Positions 8,020 to 16,832 are shown, counted from the stretch's first letter. The stretch is 64,000 bases of DNA from Pacificimonas sp036351775 (GCA_036351775.1 JAZBPX010000018.1:1-64000); one strand, 5' to 3'. Notes: generated by a model from the letters alone, not told the origin. Numbers and translations: made by a program.

Positions 8020-9296
8020 TGGATGCCGCTCACACCAAACCCGCTCAGGCTGAGCCTGTCGAAGCCGGTTCGCCCGCCCTGCGACACGCTAAGGGTGAGC
8101 GGGATTTCCAAAGCCATCGCGCGGATTTTCCGGGGCTGGCGGACGGCTGGTCCTATCTCGATTCGGCGGCGACGGCGCAGAAGCCGCAGGCGGTGATCGA
8201 CGCCATCGCGCGCGCCTATGGCGACGAGTATGCCACGGTGCACCGGGGCGTTTACGAACGCTCCGCGACGATGACCGAGCGTTATGAGGCAGCGCGGGAA
8301 CGAACGGCGCGGTTCATGGGCGCGGGCAATGCGAACGAAATCGTCTTCGTGCGCGGCGCGACCGAGGGCATCAACCTGATCGCATCGAGCTGGGGCACGG
8401 CAAATATCGGCAAGGGCGACCGGATCGTGCTGTCCGCGCTCGAACATCATTCCAATATCGTGCCGTGGCAGATGCTGGCGGAGCGGGTCGGCGCGGAGAT
8501 CCTCGTCGCGCCGCTGACCGATGACCACCGGATCGACGAGGATGCGCTGATCGCCATGCTGGACGAGCGGGTGAAGCTGGTTGCGCTGGCGCATGTGTCG
8601 AACGTCCTTGGCAGCATTGTCGATGGAAGGCGTATCGCGGATGCGGCGCACAAGGTCGGCGCGATGCTGCTTCTTGATGGCTGCCAGGCCGCGCCCCGCA
8701 TTCCCGTCGATGTGAGCGCGCTGGATGCGGATTTCTACGTCTGGTCGGGGCACAAGCTGTACGGACCGACCGGAATCGGCGTTCTCTATGCGAAAGCTGA
8801 CCTGCTGAGCGACATGGCCCCCTACCAAGGCGGCGGATCGATGATCGAGACGGTCAGCTGGGACGGCACGACCTACGCCCCCGCCCCGCAGCGGTTCGAG
8901 GCCGGCACGCCGCATATCGTCGGCGCGGTCGGGCTCCACGCCGCCATCGACTATGTGGACGGGATCGGCATCGAAGCGATCGACCGGCATGAGCGGGCAC
9001 TGGCGACGGCGGCACGCGAGGCGCTGCACGGCATCAACTCGCTGACCCTGTTCGGGCCGGCGGACGGGACCGGCATCCTCTCTTTCGCGATGGAGGGGGT
9101 TCACCCGCACGATATCGGCACCATCTTGGATGAAGAGAGCGTTGCCATCCGCGCCGGGCACCATTGCTGCCAGCCGCTGATGCAGACGCTGGGCGTGCCC
9201 GCGACGGCGCGCGCGAGCTTCGGGATCTACAACGGCCCGGAAGACGTTGAAAAACTGGTGAAGGGCCTGATACGGGTCCAAAGGATATTCGGATGA
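8016..9296 (+). CDS. sufS: Cysteine desulfurase SufS, with a repeat-derived N-terminal insert
   Basis: A PLP-dependent desulfurase that moves sulfur from cysteine to SufBCD. The PLP lysine is in SGHKLYG (residue ~247) and the persulfide cysteine is the first Cys of GHHCCQP (residue ~384). The start is the GTG at 8016 or ATG at 8019 overlapping the sufD stop; no later in-frame start precedes the conserved RADFPGL. Codons for residues ~9-29 are a copy of a dispersed palindromic repeat (8040-8103), so the N-terminus carries a non-homologous insert. No SufE or SufU partner gene is in the operon. Confidence 0.95.
   Translation: MMDAAHTKPAQAEPVEAGSPALRHAKGERDFQSHRADFPGLADGWSYLDSAATAQKPQAVIDAIARAYGDEYATVHRGVYERSATMTERYEAARERTARFMGAGNANEIVFVRGATEGINLIASSWGTANIGKGDRIVLSALEHHSNIVPWQMLAERVGAEILVAPLTDDHRIDEDALIAMLDERVKLVALAHVSNVLGSIVDGRRIADAAHKVGAMLLLDGCQAAPRIPVDVSALDADFYVWSGHKLYGPTGIGVLYAKADLLSDMAPYQGGGSMIETVSWDGTTYAPAPQRFEAGTPHIVGAVGLHAAIDYVDGIGIEAIDRHERALATAAREALHGINSLTLFGPADGTGILSFAMEGVHPHDIGTILDEESVAIRAGHHCCQPLMQTLGVPATARASFGIYNGPEDVEKLVKGLIRVQRIFG
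8040..8103. repeat. REP-like palindrome inside sufS coding sequence
   Basis: The segment begins CCCGCTCAGGCTGAGCCTGTCGAAG and ends AAGGGTGAGCGGG, so its termini are inverted. It matches the intergenic element at 48373-48399 in CCCGCTCA-CTGAG-CTGTCGAAG. It is in frame and appears to be translated as part of the SufS N-terminus. Confidence 0.8.
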
Positions 9297-9826
9297 GCGA
9301 TACGACACGGCAGCGGCCCATGGCGCCCGACCCCGCCAGCCTCGATATGCCCGATGACGACCTGACGACGACGGACCGCGCGCCGAGCGACTTCTTTTCC
9401 GGCCCCGATGCGAAGGCTGGCGGCGGCGATGCAAAAGCAGGCGCGCCGGCGGATGACCGCGGCAAGGATTATCTCGACGGCTTCCTGAAGCAGCAGCCGA
9501 ACACGCCGGTGAAGGGGATGCCGGGCGGCGAGCAGTATGAGGCGGTCGTCGAAACCCTGCGCGAAATCTACGACCCGGAAATCCCGGTGAACATCTACGA
9601 CCTCGGCCTGATCTACGGCGTCGATATCGTCGAGGATCACGCGATCGTGACCATGACGCTGACGACGCCGCACTGCCCGGTCGCGGAGTCGATGCCGGCG
9701 GAGGTCGAGATCCGTGCGGGCTCGGTGCCGGGGATCGCGTCGGCGGAAGTGAACCTCGTCTGGGACCCACCGTGGGACCCGCAGAAAATGTCCGATGAAG
9801 CGAAACTCGAACTGGGGATGCTGTGA
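9293..9826 (+). CDS. sufT: SufT-like Fe-S maturation protein (DUF59/MIP18 domain)
   Basis: A 177-residue protein with a MIP18/DUF59 domain in the C-terminal ~110 residues: YDPEIPVNIYDLGLIY, then TLTTPHCPVAE with the conserved cysteine, and VNLVWDPPWDP. The family acts in Fe-S cluster maturation or transfer. The N-terminal ~70 residues are acidic and low complexity, probably disordered. It overlaps sufS by 4 bp and the next gene by 4 bp, supporting a suf role. Confidence 0.9.
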   Translation: MSDTTRQRPMAPDPASLDMPDDDLTTTDRAPSDFFSGPDAKAGGGDAKAGAPADDRGKDYLDGFLKQQPNTPVKGMPGGEQYEAVVETLREIYDPEIPVNIYDLGLIYGVDIVEDHAIVTMTLTTPHCPVAESMPAEVEIRAGSVPGIASAEVNLVWDPPWDPQKMSDEAKLELGML

Positions 9827-10179
9827 TGGCCACGAAAACCCGCGAACGCCCCGCGCCGATCACCCTTAGCGAGGGTGCGGTGGCGCGCATCGATGAACTG
9901 ATGACCGAAGCGCCGGACGGCACCGCGGGCGTGCGCCTGTCAACGCCGCGGCGCGGCTGTTCGGGCCTCGCCTACTCCATCGACTATGTGGACGCGCCCG
10001 AAGCGACCGATGAGCGAATCGAGACGCCCGCCGGGCCGCTGTTCGTGGACGGCCCCTCCCTCCTCTACCTGATCGGCAGCCGGATGGACTGGAAGGAAGA
10101 CGATTTCACCGCCGGGTTCGTCTTCGAAAACCCCAACGCGACGGGTGTCTGCGGCTGCGGCGAGAGCTTCACAGTTTAG
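9823..10179 (+). CDS. sufA: A-type Fe-S carrier protein (SufA/IscA/HesB family)
   Basis: A 118-residue A-type carrier thought to receive clusters from SufBCD and deliver them to apoproteins. The three conserved cysteines are present in RRGCSGL and CGCGESF. Translation starts at GTG 9823 or ATG 9826, overlapping the previous stop. This is the last suf gene; a long repeat (10211-10351) follows about 30 bp later and may include the operon's end signals. Confidence 0.94.
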   Translation: MMATKTRERPAPITLSEGAVARIDELMTEAPDGTAGVRLSTPRRGCSGLAYSIDYVDAPEATDERIETPAGPLFVDGPSLLYLIGSRMDWKEDDFTAGFVFENPNATGVCGCGESFTV

Positions 10180-10210
10180 TCTTGCTGGGCTGACGGAAAG
10201 ACAAACGTCT

Positions 10211-10351
10211 TTTCCCCCTCCTTCTTGGGGAGGGGCTAGGGGAGGGGCTTTCTGCAACCGCCCTGCCTCGCCGAGGACCACCCCGCTAGGACTAGGCAGG
10301 CAAGCTGCCAAGTCTCGCTGCCGCTCCCCGCCTCGCGGCGCGGAGGGGAAA
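10211..10351 (-). repeat. ~140-bp dispersed repeat, copy B (inverted relative to 3060-3200)
   Basis: This copy is the reverse complement of copy A with a comparable internal layout. It fills the convergent gap between sufA and the Smr gene and directly abuts the Smr stop codon. Together with copy A it brackets the complete suf operon as inverted repeats about 7 kb apart. Confidence 0.85.
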
Positions 10352-10352
10352 T

Positions 10353-10865
10353 TTACCGCTTTCTTCTAAGCACCACATAGCTCGCACCCGCGCCGCCGTC
10401 GGTCTGGTGGGCGGGGCGGATCGCGGCGATGTAGGGGCGGAGGCCCTGGCCTTCGCACCATATCGGGAAACGCTGGGAGAGAATGCCGCGCGGGGCCTCG
10501 TCGGGGCCGCGCGGCTTGCCGTGGATGACGAGGACGATGCGCGCGCCCGCGTCATAGGCGCTCTGGATACCGCGAACGAGCTTGGCGTGGGCAACGGTCT
10601 GGGTGTCGCCGTGCAGGTCGATCGTGCGGTCGGCGCGGGCCCGGCCCTTCCTGAGACGGCGGTCCCAGCCGCCATCGAGCGTGCCGTCGAGCGGCGAACG
10701 CGGAGCAGAGCGGGAGGCGGCTGGCTCGTCTGGCGCGCGGGGGCGAAGCTGCACGCGCGGCAGGGGGTTCGCGCCCGCCGCCGGTTTCGGCGTACCGAGC
10801 GGACGGACGGTCTGCGCCACCCGCTGCCACAGCGCGGCGTCCTTGGGCGGGAGTTTGTCGGCCAT
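10353..10865 (-). CDS. Smr/MutS2-domain DNA- or RNA-endonuclease-like protein
   Basis: A 170-residue protein with a C-terminal Smr domain: TIDLHGDT near residue 85 (LDLHG motif), LVIHGKPRG (HGxG-type motif) and GGAGASYVVLRR at the end. Stand-alone Smr proteins have nicking nuclease activity in some family members; the target here is unknown. The N-terminal ~80 residues are Pro/Arg/Ala-rich. It lies just downstream of mltA (43 bp) and is likely co-transcribed. Confidence 0.9.
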   Translation of the reverse strand: MADKLPPKDAALWQRVAQTVRPLGTPKPAAGANPLPRVQLRPRAPDEPAASRSAPRSPLDGTLDGGWDRRLRKGRARADRTIDLHGDTQTVAHAKLVRGIQSAYDAGARIVLVIHGKPRGPDEAPRGILSQRFPIWCEGQGLRPYIAAIRPAHQTDGGAGASYVVLRRKR

Positions 10866-10908
10866 GGGGCGGATATAAGTGCGCCGGTGCGGTAGTCCTA
10901 GCCGCGCA

Positions 10909-12156
10909 TCAAAGCGACGCGATCAGCGCCTCTGCCTGCAACCGCTGCGCCGCGGCGCGGGGGAGGAGGATGTAGGCCTCGCCGTCCTCCGCCATCCCGC
11001 CGGCGATTGTGCGGGCGCGCTGGCCGGGTCCCCAGAAGAAGTCGAAGCGGTTCGCGCCCTTGATCGCGCCGCCGGTGTCCTGGGCAACCATGAGCCTTGA
11101 GAGCGGCTTGTAGATGCGGTCCTCGTCCAGATAGCGCGTCGTCAGGAACACCGGCGCGCCGAGCGGCGTGAAGCGCGGATCGGCGGCGAGCGACACCTCC
11201 GGCGTGACGGCGACGTTCATTGCGCCTAGCGGGCCTTCACCCGTCAGTTCGCGGAAGAAGATGTAGCTCTTGTTTTCGAACATCAGCGCGCGGCCATCGT
11301 CGGGATTGGCGCGAAGCCAGCGCATGATGCCCTGCATGGAGGCTTCGCCGGGGGCGAGGGCGTCCATTTCCGCGAGGCGGCGACCGATGCCGACATATTC
11401 GCGGCCATTCTGCCCGGCATAGCCGATGCGCATGACGCTGCCGTCATCCATGCGAACACGGCCGGAGCCCTGAATCTGCAGGAAGAAGAGTTCGATGTAA
11501 TCCTTGGCGTAGGCGATCTCGAGATTGCGGCCCTTGAGCGCTCCGGCGGCGATGGCGGCGCGGTCCCAGTATAGCTGGTAGTCGCCATTGTCGTCGATGC
11601 GGCCCAGCGGCGTGATGGTCTCGCCGGGATTGTCAGGGTCGGGCTGTTCGACGCGCACGAGGTCGGACGGCATGCCGTGGATGGGCACGTTGCAGCCCGG
11701 ACGCGGTTCGCGGCAGCCCTCGATCTCCGGCTCGTAATAGCCGGTGACGAACGCCTCGGTATCGCCGATGGCGACGGGCAGGAAGGCGGTTTCAAAGAAG
11801 CGGCGGGCCGTGGCCGGGTCATCCGGGAGGTCTGCGGCGGCGGCGCAGGGGGCGGCCCAGTCCTCCGGCGTGACGATTCCGGTGCGGTCAGTGCGGCGCT
11901 GAACGGCGAAGCAGCTTTTCCGGAAGGCCGTGAGCGCACCCTCGACATGCGCGCCCTGCCAGCCGGGGAGGCCCGCGAAGCTGACGACGCGCGCGCCGAG
12001 TTCGGCGGCGCTTTCGGGCAGGACCGGTTCGGTGGGGGTCTCCGGCGCGGCGGTATCGGCAGGGGTGCCGGGGAGCGGCGGCCGCTCCGGCGTCATGCAG
12101 GCGGCGAGGAGCAGCGGCGCAAGGAGGGCAATACGAGCGGGGAGACGGGAAGGCAT
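10909..12156 (-). CDS. mltA: Membrane-bound lytic murein transglycosylase A (MltA)
   Basis: MltA cleaves peptidoglycan glycan strands to 1,6-anhydro products. I start it at 12156, giving 415 residues with a lipoprotein signal (LLLAAC) rather than at 12240, whose extra codons run into palindromic repeat DNA. The MltA domain shows VTGYYEPE, the barrel domain with LFFLQIQGSGRV, and the C-terminal 3D domain with VAQDTGGAIKGANRFDFFWG containing the catalytic Asp region. It is probably anchored in the outer membrane facing the periplasm. Confidence 0.94.
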   Translation of the reverse strand: MPSRLPARIALLAPLLLAACMTPERPPLPGTPADTAAPETPTEPVLPESAAELGARVVSFAGLPGWQGAHVEGALTAFRKSCFAVQRRTDRTGIVTPEDWAAPCAAAADLPDDPATARRFFETAFLPVAIGDTEAFVTGYYEPEIEGCREPRPGCNVPIHGMPSDLVRVEQPDPDNPGETITPLGRIDDNGDYQLYWDRAAIAAGALKGRNLEIAYAKDYIELFFLQIQGSGRVRMDDGSVMRIGYAGQNGREYVGIGRRLAEMDALAPGEASMQGIMRWLRANPDDGRALMFENKSYIFFRELTGEGPLGAMNVAVTPEVSLAADPRFTPLGAPVFLTTRYLDEDRIYKPLSRLMVAQDTGGAIKGANRFDFFWGPGQRARTIAGGMAEDGEAYILLPRAAAQRLQAEALIASL

Positions 12157-12168
12157 TGCCAGCCTTAT

Positions 12169-12197
12169 AGTCATTCCCGCGCGGGCGGGAATCCATG
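12169..12197. repeat. Half-element palindrome upstream of mltA
   Basis: AGTCATTCCCGCGCGGGCGGGAATCC-type hairpin, matching one end of the TGTCATYCCCG repeat family found at 12235-12318 and 59181-59411. It lies just upstream of the chosen mltA start. Confidence 0.6.
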
Positions 12198-12234
12198 TTG
12201 TGACGGGCCGGGAGCGGGTCCGCCCCAACCCCTC

Positions 12235-12318
12235 TGTCATCCCCGCGGAGGCGGGGATCTCCCCCGGTCAGAAGCAAACGGCGCGGGAGCGTAGATCCCC
12301 GCCTCCGCGGGGATGACA
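12235..12318. repeat. 84-bp MITE-like element with perfect 26-bp inverted ends
   Basis: The left arm 12235-12260 (TGTCATCCCCGCGG...) is the exact reverse complement of the right arm 12293-12318 (...CCGCGGGGATGACA), with a 32-bp centre. It lies between mltA and the amidohydrolase gene. Confidence 0.9.
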
Positions 12319-12338
12319 GGTAGGGCGGGCTTTTGTCC

Positions 12339-13649
12339 CTAGCGCGGCACGGAATAGTGCAGCGGCAGGCCGGTCTCCGCGGCGATAGGGTTGTAGCGGT
12401 CGCGAAGCTTCGTCTGGCGGCTTTCCATGGGCTGTTCGATACCGTCGATGAAGATGCGTACGGGGGCGGACGTCGCCTCCAGCGGATCGCCGTCCCAGAC
12501 CACGATATCGGCGCGCGCGCCCGGCGCGAGGCGACCGGCATCGTCCATGCCGAGCATGTCGGCGGGAACGCTTGTGATCGTCTTCAGCGCCTCGCCGTGG
12601 CTCGCACCGGTCGCCCCCGGCACGCGGGCCTGGGCGACCATCTGCGCCGCTTGCTGGGCAAGGCGCGGCGAGATGGTGGAATAGCCGATATCGACAACCG
12701 CCACATCGACGCCTGCCGCCATCAGACGACCCGCATTGGACTGGGTCGCGCCAAGCGTCTCGAAACTTTCCGGCAGGTTCTTCATCGGCGTGACCATGAC
12801 AGGGACACCCGCCCGGGCGATCTCGTCTGCGACCAGCCAGCCCTCCGCGACGCCGAACAATATCATGCGAAGGCGCGGATACTCCTCGCGGAGGGCAAGA
12901 ACGCGGCGAATGTCGCTGGCGCGGTCGACGAGGAAAGCAGCGGGCACGCGGCCCTGCACGACATCGACAAGCGCCTCGGCATCGGCGCGGGTGAGGAGCG
13001 CGTCCTCCGTACGGCCGAAGGTGTAGCGGTTCGGGTTCTGCGCGAAAACCTCCGCCTCCTGGAAGGCATCGCGGAGGCGTGCGAAGGTCGCCGTGCGCGC
13101 GCCGCCCGCAAGACCCGCCCCGCGCTCCCCGAACGCAATGGTCTGATAGGCGTCCGGCACGACGACCGGGTTTGCAAGACCGTCGGCCATCGAGAAGACA
13201 GCGGCCGTCCCGGCGAAGATATCGTCGCCCGGACGAATGACAGCGGCGGAGCGCGTGATACCGTCAAGGCGCGAAACCGGCACCGTCGCCGATGCCGCAT
13301 TGATGGCGTCGGCAGCGCGCAGGGCCGCGCTGAACGGGCTGTCGTCGGCATCGCGGTCGCTGGCACTGGCGACGGCATTCACCTCGGAGAGACCGAGCTC
13401 CGAATAGGCCGCGATAAGGCCGGGTGTGACCCACGCCCCGCCGACGTCGATGGCGTTCGGCGCGACGCCGCCTGCTGTGACGGACTCGATCCGTCCGCCG
13501 CGAACGGTGATTGTGCCGCGCTCGATTTCGTCCCCGAGACCGTCGGCGATGCGCGCGTTGGTGATGGTGAAATCCTGCGCGGCGGCGGGGGCTGCGAGCG
13601 ATAGCGGCGCCGCCATCAGCGCGGCTGCAGTGAGAACCTTGCGGATCAT
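12339..13649 (-). CDS. Secreted amidohydrolase-family protein lacking the metal-site HxH
   Basis: A 436-residue periplasmic protein with a Sec signal (cleavage near AAPAAAQ). The amidohydrolase fold is clear from WVTPGLIAAYSELG near residue 75 and the C-terminal ADIVVWDGDPLE. Where active relatives have HxH after 'VTPG', this one has AAYSEL, so the first metal ligands are missing. It overlaps by 4 bp the active-looking paralogue upstream, suggesting a paired or heteromeric complex. Substrate is unknown, perhaps peptides or cyclic dipeptides given the linked POT transporter. Confidence 0.85.
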   Translation of the reverse strand: MIRKVLTAAALMAAPLSLAAPAAAQDFTITNARIADGLGDEIERGTITVRGGRIESVTAGGVAPNAIDVGGAWVTPGLIAAYSELGLSEVNAVASASDRDADDSPFSAALRAADAINAASATVPVSRLDGITRSAAVIRPGDDIFAGTAAVFSMADGLANPVVVPDAYQTIAFGERGAGLAGGARTATFARLRDAFQEAEVFAQNPNRYTFGRTEDALLTRADAEALVDVVQGRVPAAFLVDRASDIRRVLALREEYPRLRMILFGVAEGWLVADEIARAGVPVMVTPMKNLPESFETLGATQSNAGRLMAAGVDVAVVDIGYSTISPRLAQQAAQMVAQARVPGATGASHGEALKTITSVPADMLGMDDAGRLAPGARADIVVWDGDPLEATSAPVRIFIDGIEQPMESRQTKLRDRYNPIAAETGLPLHYSVPR

Positions 13650-15079
13650 TTTACGTCTCCTTCGCCGGGCTGGCCGAGCTCGAAATCGCTGACCGGGCGC
13701 AGGCCCCCAGCGCTGTCGTACATCAGCGCGCCGTCGATCCAGACCTTCTCAGGCCGGGCATAGTTCGACAGCGGATCGGCGTTCCACAGGACGACGTCGG
13801 CGCGCTTGCCGACCTCGAGGCTGCCGACCTCGTCGCCAACGCCAAGAGCGTTCGCGGCGTTCATGCCGATCCACGTCCAGGCGGTTTCGGGCTGGATATC
13901 GAGGCCCGCGCGGTTGCCGTCGGCCATCGCCTTTGCCGTTTCCTGGTTCAGGCGCTGGATGCCGATGTCGTCGTCGGAGTGGGTAATCGCGCAGCCGCCC
14001 GCGGCATGGACGAACGGGATGTTTTCCTGAATCCCGTCATAGCTTTCCATCTTGAAGCCCCACCAGTCGGCCCACATCGCCGCGCAGGTCCCCGCCTCGG
14101 CAAGAAGGTCGGCGATCTTGTAGGCCTCGACCGCGTGGTGGAAGGCGGTGACGTGATAGCCGAACTCCTCCGCCAGATCGAGCACCAGCGCCATCTCGTC
14201 GGCGCGGTAGCAGTGATTGTGGACGAGAATTTCGCCGTCGAGCACGCCGCGCAGTGTCTCCATGCGCAGGTTGCGGTTCGGCATGTCCTTTGCCTCCGCC
14301 GTTCCGTCCTCGACCTTTGCCTCCCAGCGGTCCCACTTGCGGTCATATTCGACCGCATCCTGCCAAGTCTTCCGGTACAGCGCGAAATTGCCCATGCGGC
14401 TGCCCGGTTCGCGGCCGCGGGAACCGTAGACCCGCTTCGGATTTTCGCCGCAGGCCATCTTCAGGCTGTAGGGCGCATCGGGGAACTTCATGCCCTGTAC
14501 GGTGCGCGCAGGGACGTTGCGCAGCGTGACGCCGCGCCCGCCGAAGAGGTTCGCGGAGCCCGGCAGGATATGCAGCGTCGTTATTCCGGCGGCGAGCGCG
14601 CGGGTGAAGCCCGGATCCTGCGGCCAGACGCCATGCTCGGCGTGGACCTCTGCGGTCACCGGGCCGGTCACTTCGTTGCCGTCGGAATGGGCGTTGACGC
14701 TGGGACTGGGATAATTGCCGAGGTGCGAGTGCACGTCGATGACGCCGGGCGTCACCCATTTGCCGCTGGCATCGATGCGGTCCGCACCGGCAGGGGCGTC
14801 GATGCGCTGGCCAATAGCGGCAATGCGGCCGTCCACCATCAGGACTTCGCCGCCCATGATCGCGCCGCCCGCGCCGTCATAGATGTTCGCACCGGTCAGC
14901 ACCGTCGGCGCGGAACCATAGGGCTGATAGGTCGAGGCATAGGGATTTTCCGCGATCACCGGCAGCGGTTCGTCCGAAGCGGCGCTGGTGCGGTCGCCCG
15001 CTGCCTGCGCCGTCGCGCACGCACCGAGGGCGAGCGAGCCGAGCAAAAGCCCGATATGGTTCAGCTTCATTCTAGGCAC
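13646..15079 (-). CDS. Amidohydrolase-family lipoprotein with intact metal motif
   Basis: A 477-residue amidohydrolase with lipoprotein signal (LGAC). Metal-site motifs look intact: VTPGVIDVHSHLG near residue 115, VHNHCY, VTAFHHAVEA and CAITHSDDDIG, and it closes with ADVVLWNADPLS. It likely hydrolyses a C-N bond in the periplasm; family members include imidazolonepropionase- and dipeptidase-like enzymes. It lies between the POT transporter (8-bp overlap if ATG 15079; ATG 15070 is an alternative) and the degenerate paralogue, forming one operon. Confidence 0.88.
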   Translation of the reverse strand: MPRMKLNHIGLLLGSLALGACATAQAAGDRTSAASDEPLPVIAENPYASTYQPYGSAPTVLTGANIYDGAGGAIMGGEVLMVDGRIAAIGQRIDAPAGADRIDASGKWVTPGVIDVHSHLGNYPSPSVNAHSDGNEVTGPVTAEVHAEHGVWPQDPGFTRALAAGITTLHILPGSANLFGGRGVTLRNVPARTVQGMKFPDAPYSLKMACGENPKRVYGSRGREPGSRMGNFALYRKTWQDAVEYDRKWDRWEAKVEDGTAEAKDMPNRNLRMETLRGVLDGEILVHNHCYRADEMALVLDLAEEFGYHVTAFHHAVEAYKIADLLAEAGTCAAMWADWWGFKMESYDGIQENIPFVHAAGGCAITHSDDDIGIQRLNQETAKAMADGNRAGLDIQPETAWTWIGMNAANALGVGDEVGSLEVGKRADVVLWNADPLSNYARPEKVWIDGALMYDSAGGLRPVSDFELGQPGEGDVK

Positions 15080-16682
15080 GGCCTTTCTCCTCTAACTCCG
15101 GATGCATACCCGCCGCCTGCGGTTCGGCGAGTTCGGCCTCGCCGGCGAGTTCATCGTCTTTCAGTGTGTCGAGATGCATGAGTTTCTTGATCAGCGGCGA
15201 TACCAGCATGACCGCGATGCCGATACCGATCGCGTATAGACCGACGGTTTCGTAGACACCGAGGACGACGGTCTTGCCCGCCTCCTCGCCGACGCCTTCC
15301 GCGCCCGTCGCCGCCGCGATCAGGCCCGCGGCGAAGTTGCCGGTCGCCGCCGCGAAGAACCAGGTGCCCATGATCAGCGATGCCATGTGGGCAGGCGCGA
15401 GGCGGTTCATGGCGCTGAGCCCGACGGGGCTGAGGCAAAGCTCGCCGGTCGTATGCAGGAGGTAGATGAGGAAGATGAAGATCACCGGCGTCGGCACGTC
15501 GATGCCGACCGAACGCGCGCCCCAGACGAGGACGAGGAAGCCGAGCCCGACCTGGACGACGCCGAGGCCGAACTTCAGCGGCGTCGATGGTTCCTTCCCG
15601 CGCTGCGCCAGCCAGGTCCACAATATGGCGAACAGCGGCGCCAGGAGGATGATGTAGATGGCATTGATCGACTGGAAGGTTGCCGCCGGAACGCCGCCGC
15701 GATCGACGTGGCGGTCGGTGAAGAGGTTCAGGCTCGAACCGGCCTGTTCAAAGAGCGCCCAGAAGACGATGGACGTCAGGATCAGGAACAGCGCGGCAAA
15801 GATCCGGTCGCGGTCCTCCGAAGGCAAGCGAGCGACGGAGACGAACAGAACATAGAGAACAAGGACACCGCCGAAACCGCCAAGGACAAATCCGATGACC
15901 TCCTGATACTGGATGGCGAGCCAGCACAGCGCGACCATCCCCAGTCCGGCGAGATACATCCACCATTCGAGTTTCAGACCGGCGACCGGCTGCGCGAGCT
16001 TCACCGGGTCCTTCGCTTCGCCGCGGCCAAGGAGGAGCGGCTTGCCCCAGATGAAGACGACAAGACCGGCCAGCATGCCGATCCCGGCAAGACCGAAGCC
16101 GTAGGCCCAGCCGTAGGTCTGGCCGAGATAACCGCAGAGGAGCGCGCCGAGCGCCGCGCCGAGGTTAATACCCATGTAGAAGATGGTGTAAGCGGGGTCT
16201 CGGCGAATGTCGGTGCGGGTGTAAAGCTGGCCCACGATCACCGAGATGTTCGCCTTCAGGAAGCCCGAACCCACAATGATGAGCGCGAGAGCGAGCCAGA
16301 ACACGCTCATGAACGGATTGTCCTGGCCGAGCGAACCGTCGCCCTCGAACGCCATGAAGAAGTGGCCGAGCGTCAGGAGAACCGCGCCGAACAGCACCGC
16401 CTTTCGCTGCCCGAGATACTTGTCGGCCAGATAGCCGCCAATGACCGGGGTGATGTAAACGAGCGCGGTATAAGCGCCGTAGATGATCGAGCCTTCGGAG
16501 TCCGAAAACATCCAGTGCTGGACAAGGTAGAAGATCAGGAGGGCGCGCATCCCGTAATAGGAAAAGCGCTCCCACATCTCCGCGAAGAACAGTACGAACA
16601 GGCCCTTCGGATGCCCGAAGAAGGTGCCGGCACTGTCGGTCGGCGGCAGACCTGCCGGCGAGACCGCATTGGTATTGGCCAT
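15072..16682 (-). CDS. POT/PTR2-family proton-dependent oligopeptide transporter
   Basis: A 536-residue, about 14-helix transporter. The proton-coupling motif in FFAEMWERFSYYGMRA (ExxERFxYY, residues ~33-47) and FYMGINLGA are diagnostic for POT transporters importing di- and tripeptides. It is the first gene of an operon with the two amidohydrolases, which suggests joint use of peptides or modified peptides. A 150-bp gap upstream should hold the promoter; I saw no clear operator there. Confidence 0.95.
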   Translation of the reverse strand: MANTNAVSPAGLPPTDSAGTFFGHPKGLFVLFFAEMWERFSYYGMRALLIFYLVQHWMFSDSEGSIIYGAYTALVYITPVIGGYLADKYLGQRKAVLFGAVLLTLGHFFMAFEGDGSLGQDNPFMSVFWLALALIIVGSGFLKANISVIVGQLYTRTDIRRDPAYTIFYMGINLGAALGALLCGYLGQTYGWAYGFGLAGIGMLAGLVVFIWGKPLLLGRGEAKDPVKLAQPVAGLKLEWWMYLAGLGMVALCWLAIQYQEVIGFVLGGFGGVLVLYVLFVSVARLPSEDRDRIFAALFLILTSIVFWALFEQAGSSLNLFTDRHVDRGGVPAATFQSINAIYIILLAPLFAILWTWLAQRGKEPSTPLKFGLGVVQVGLGFLVLVWGARSVGIDVPTPVIFIFLIYLLHTTGELCLSPVGLSAMNRLAPAHMASLIMGTWFFAAATGNFAAGLIAAATGAEGVGEEAGKTVVLGVYETVGLYAIGIGIAVMLVSPLIKKLMHLDTLKDDELAGEAELAEPQAAGMHPELEEKGRA

Positions 16683-16832
16683 ATTGGGGTTCCCCAGACG
16701 AATAGGCTTGTGCGGGAAACCGGCCGCCCTTCCCTCGGCGGCATGTCCGGGCCCGCATCCGAATGGTGGAAACTCCTAACCGTCACATCCCGGTAAGAAA
16801 AGCCGCGCTTCGACGAAAGGTGGGCTGCGCCC

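Noticed and set aside
7869..9923. Long minus-strand open frame opposite sufD, sufS and sufT
   Set aside because: Composition is Arg/Pro/Ser-rich and matches no family; it spans three real genes with intact catalytic motifs.
12157..12240. N-terminal extension of MltA
   Set aside because: The extra 28 codons run through palindromic repeat DNA and would displace the lipoprotein signal from the N-terminus.
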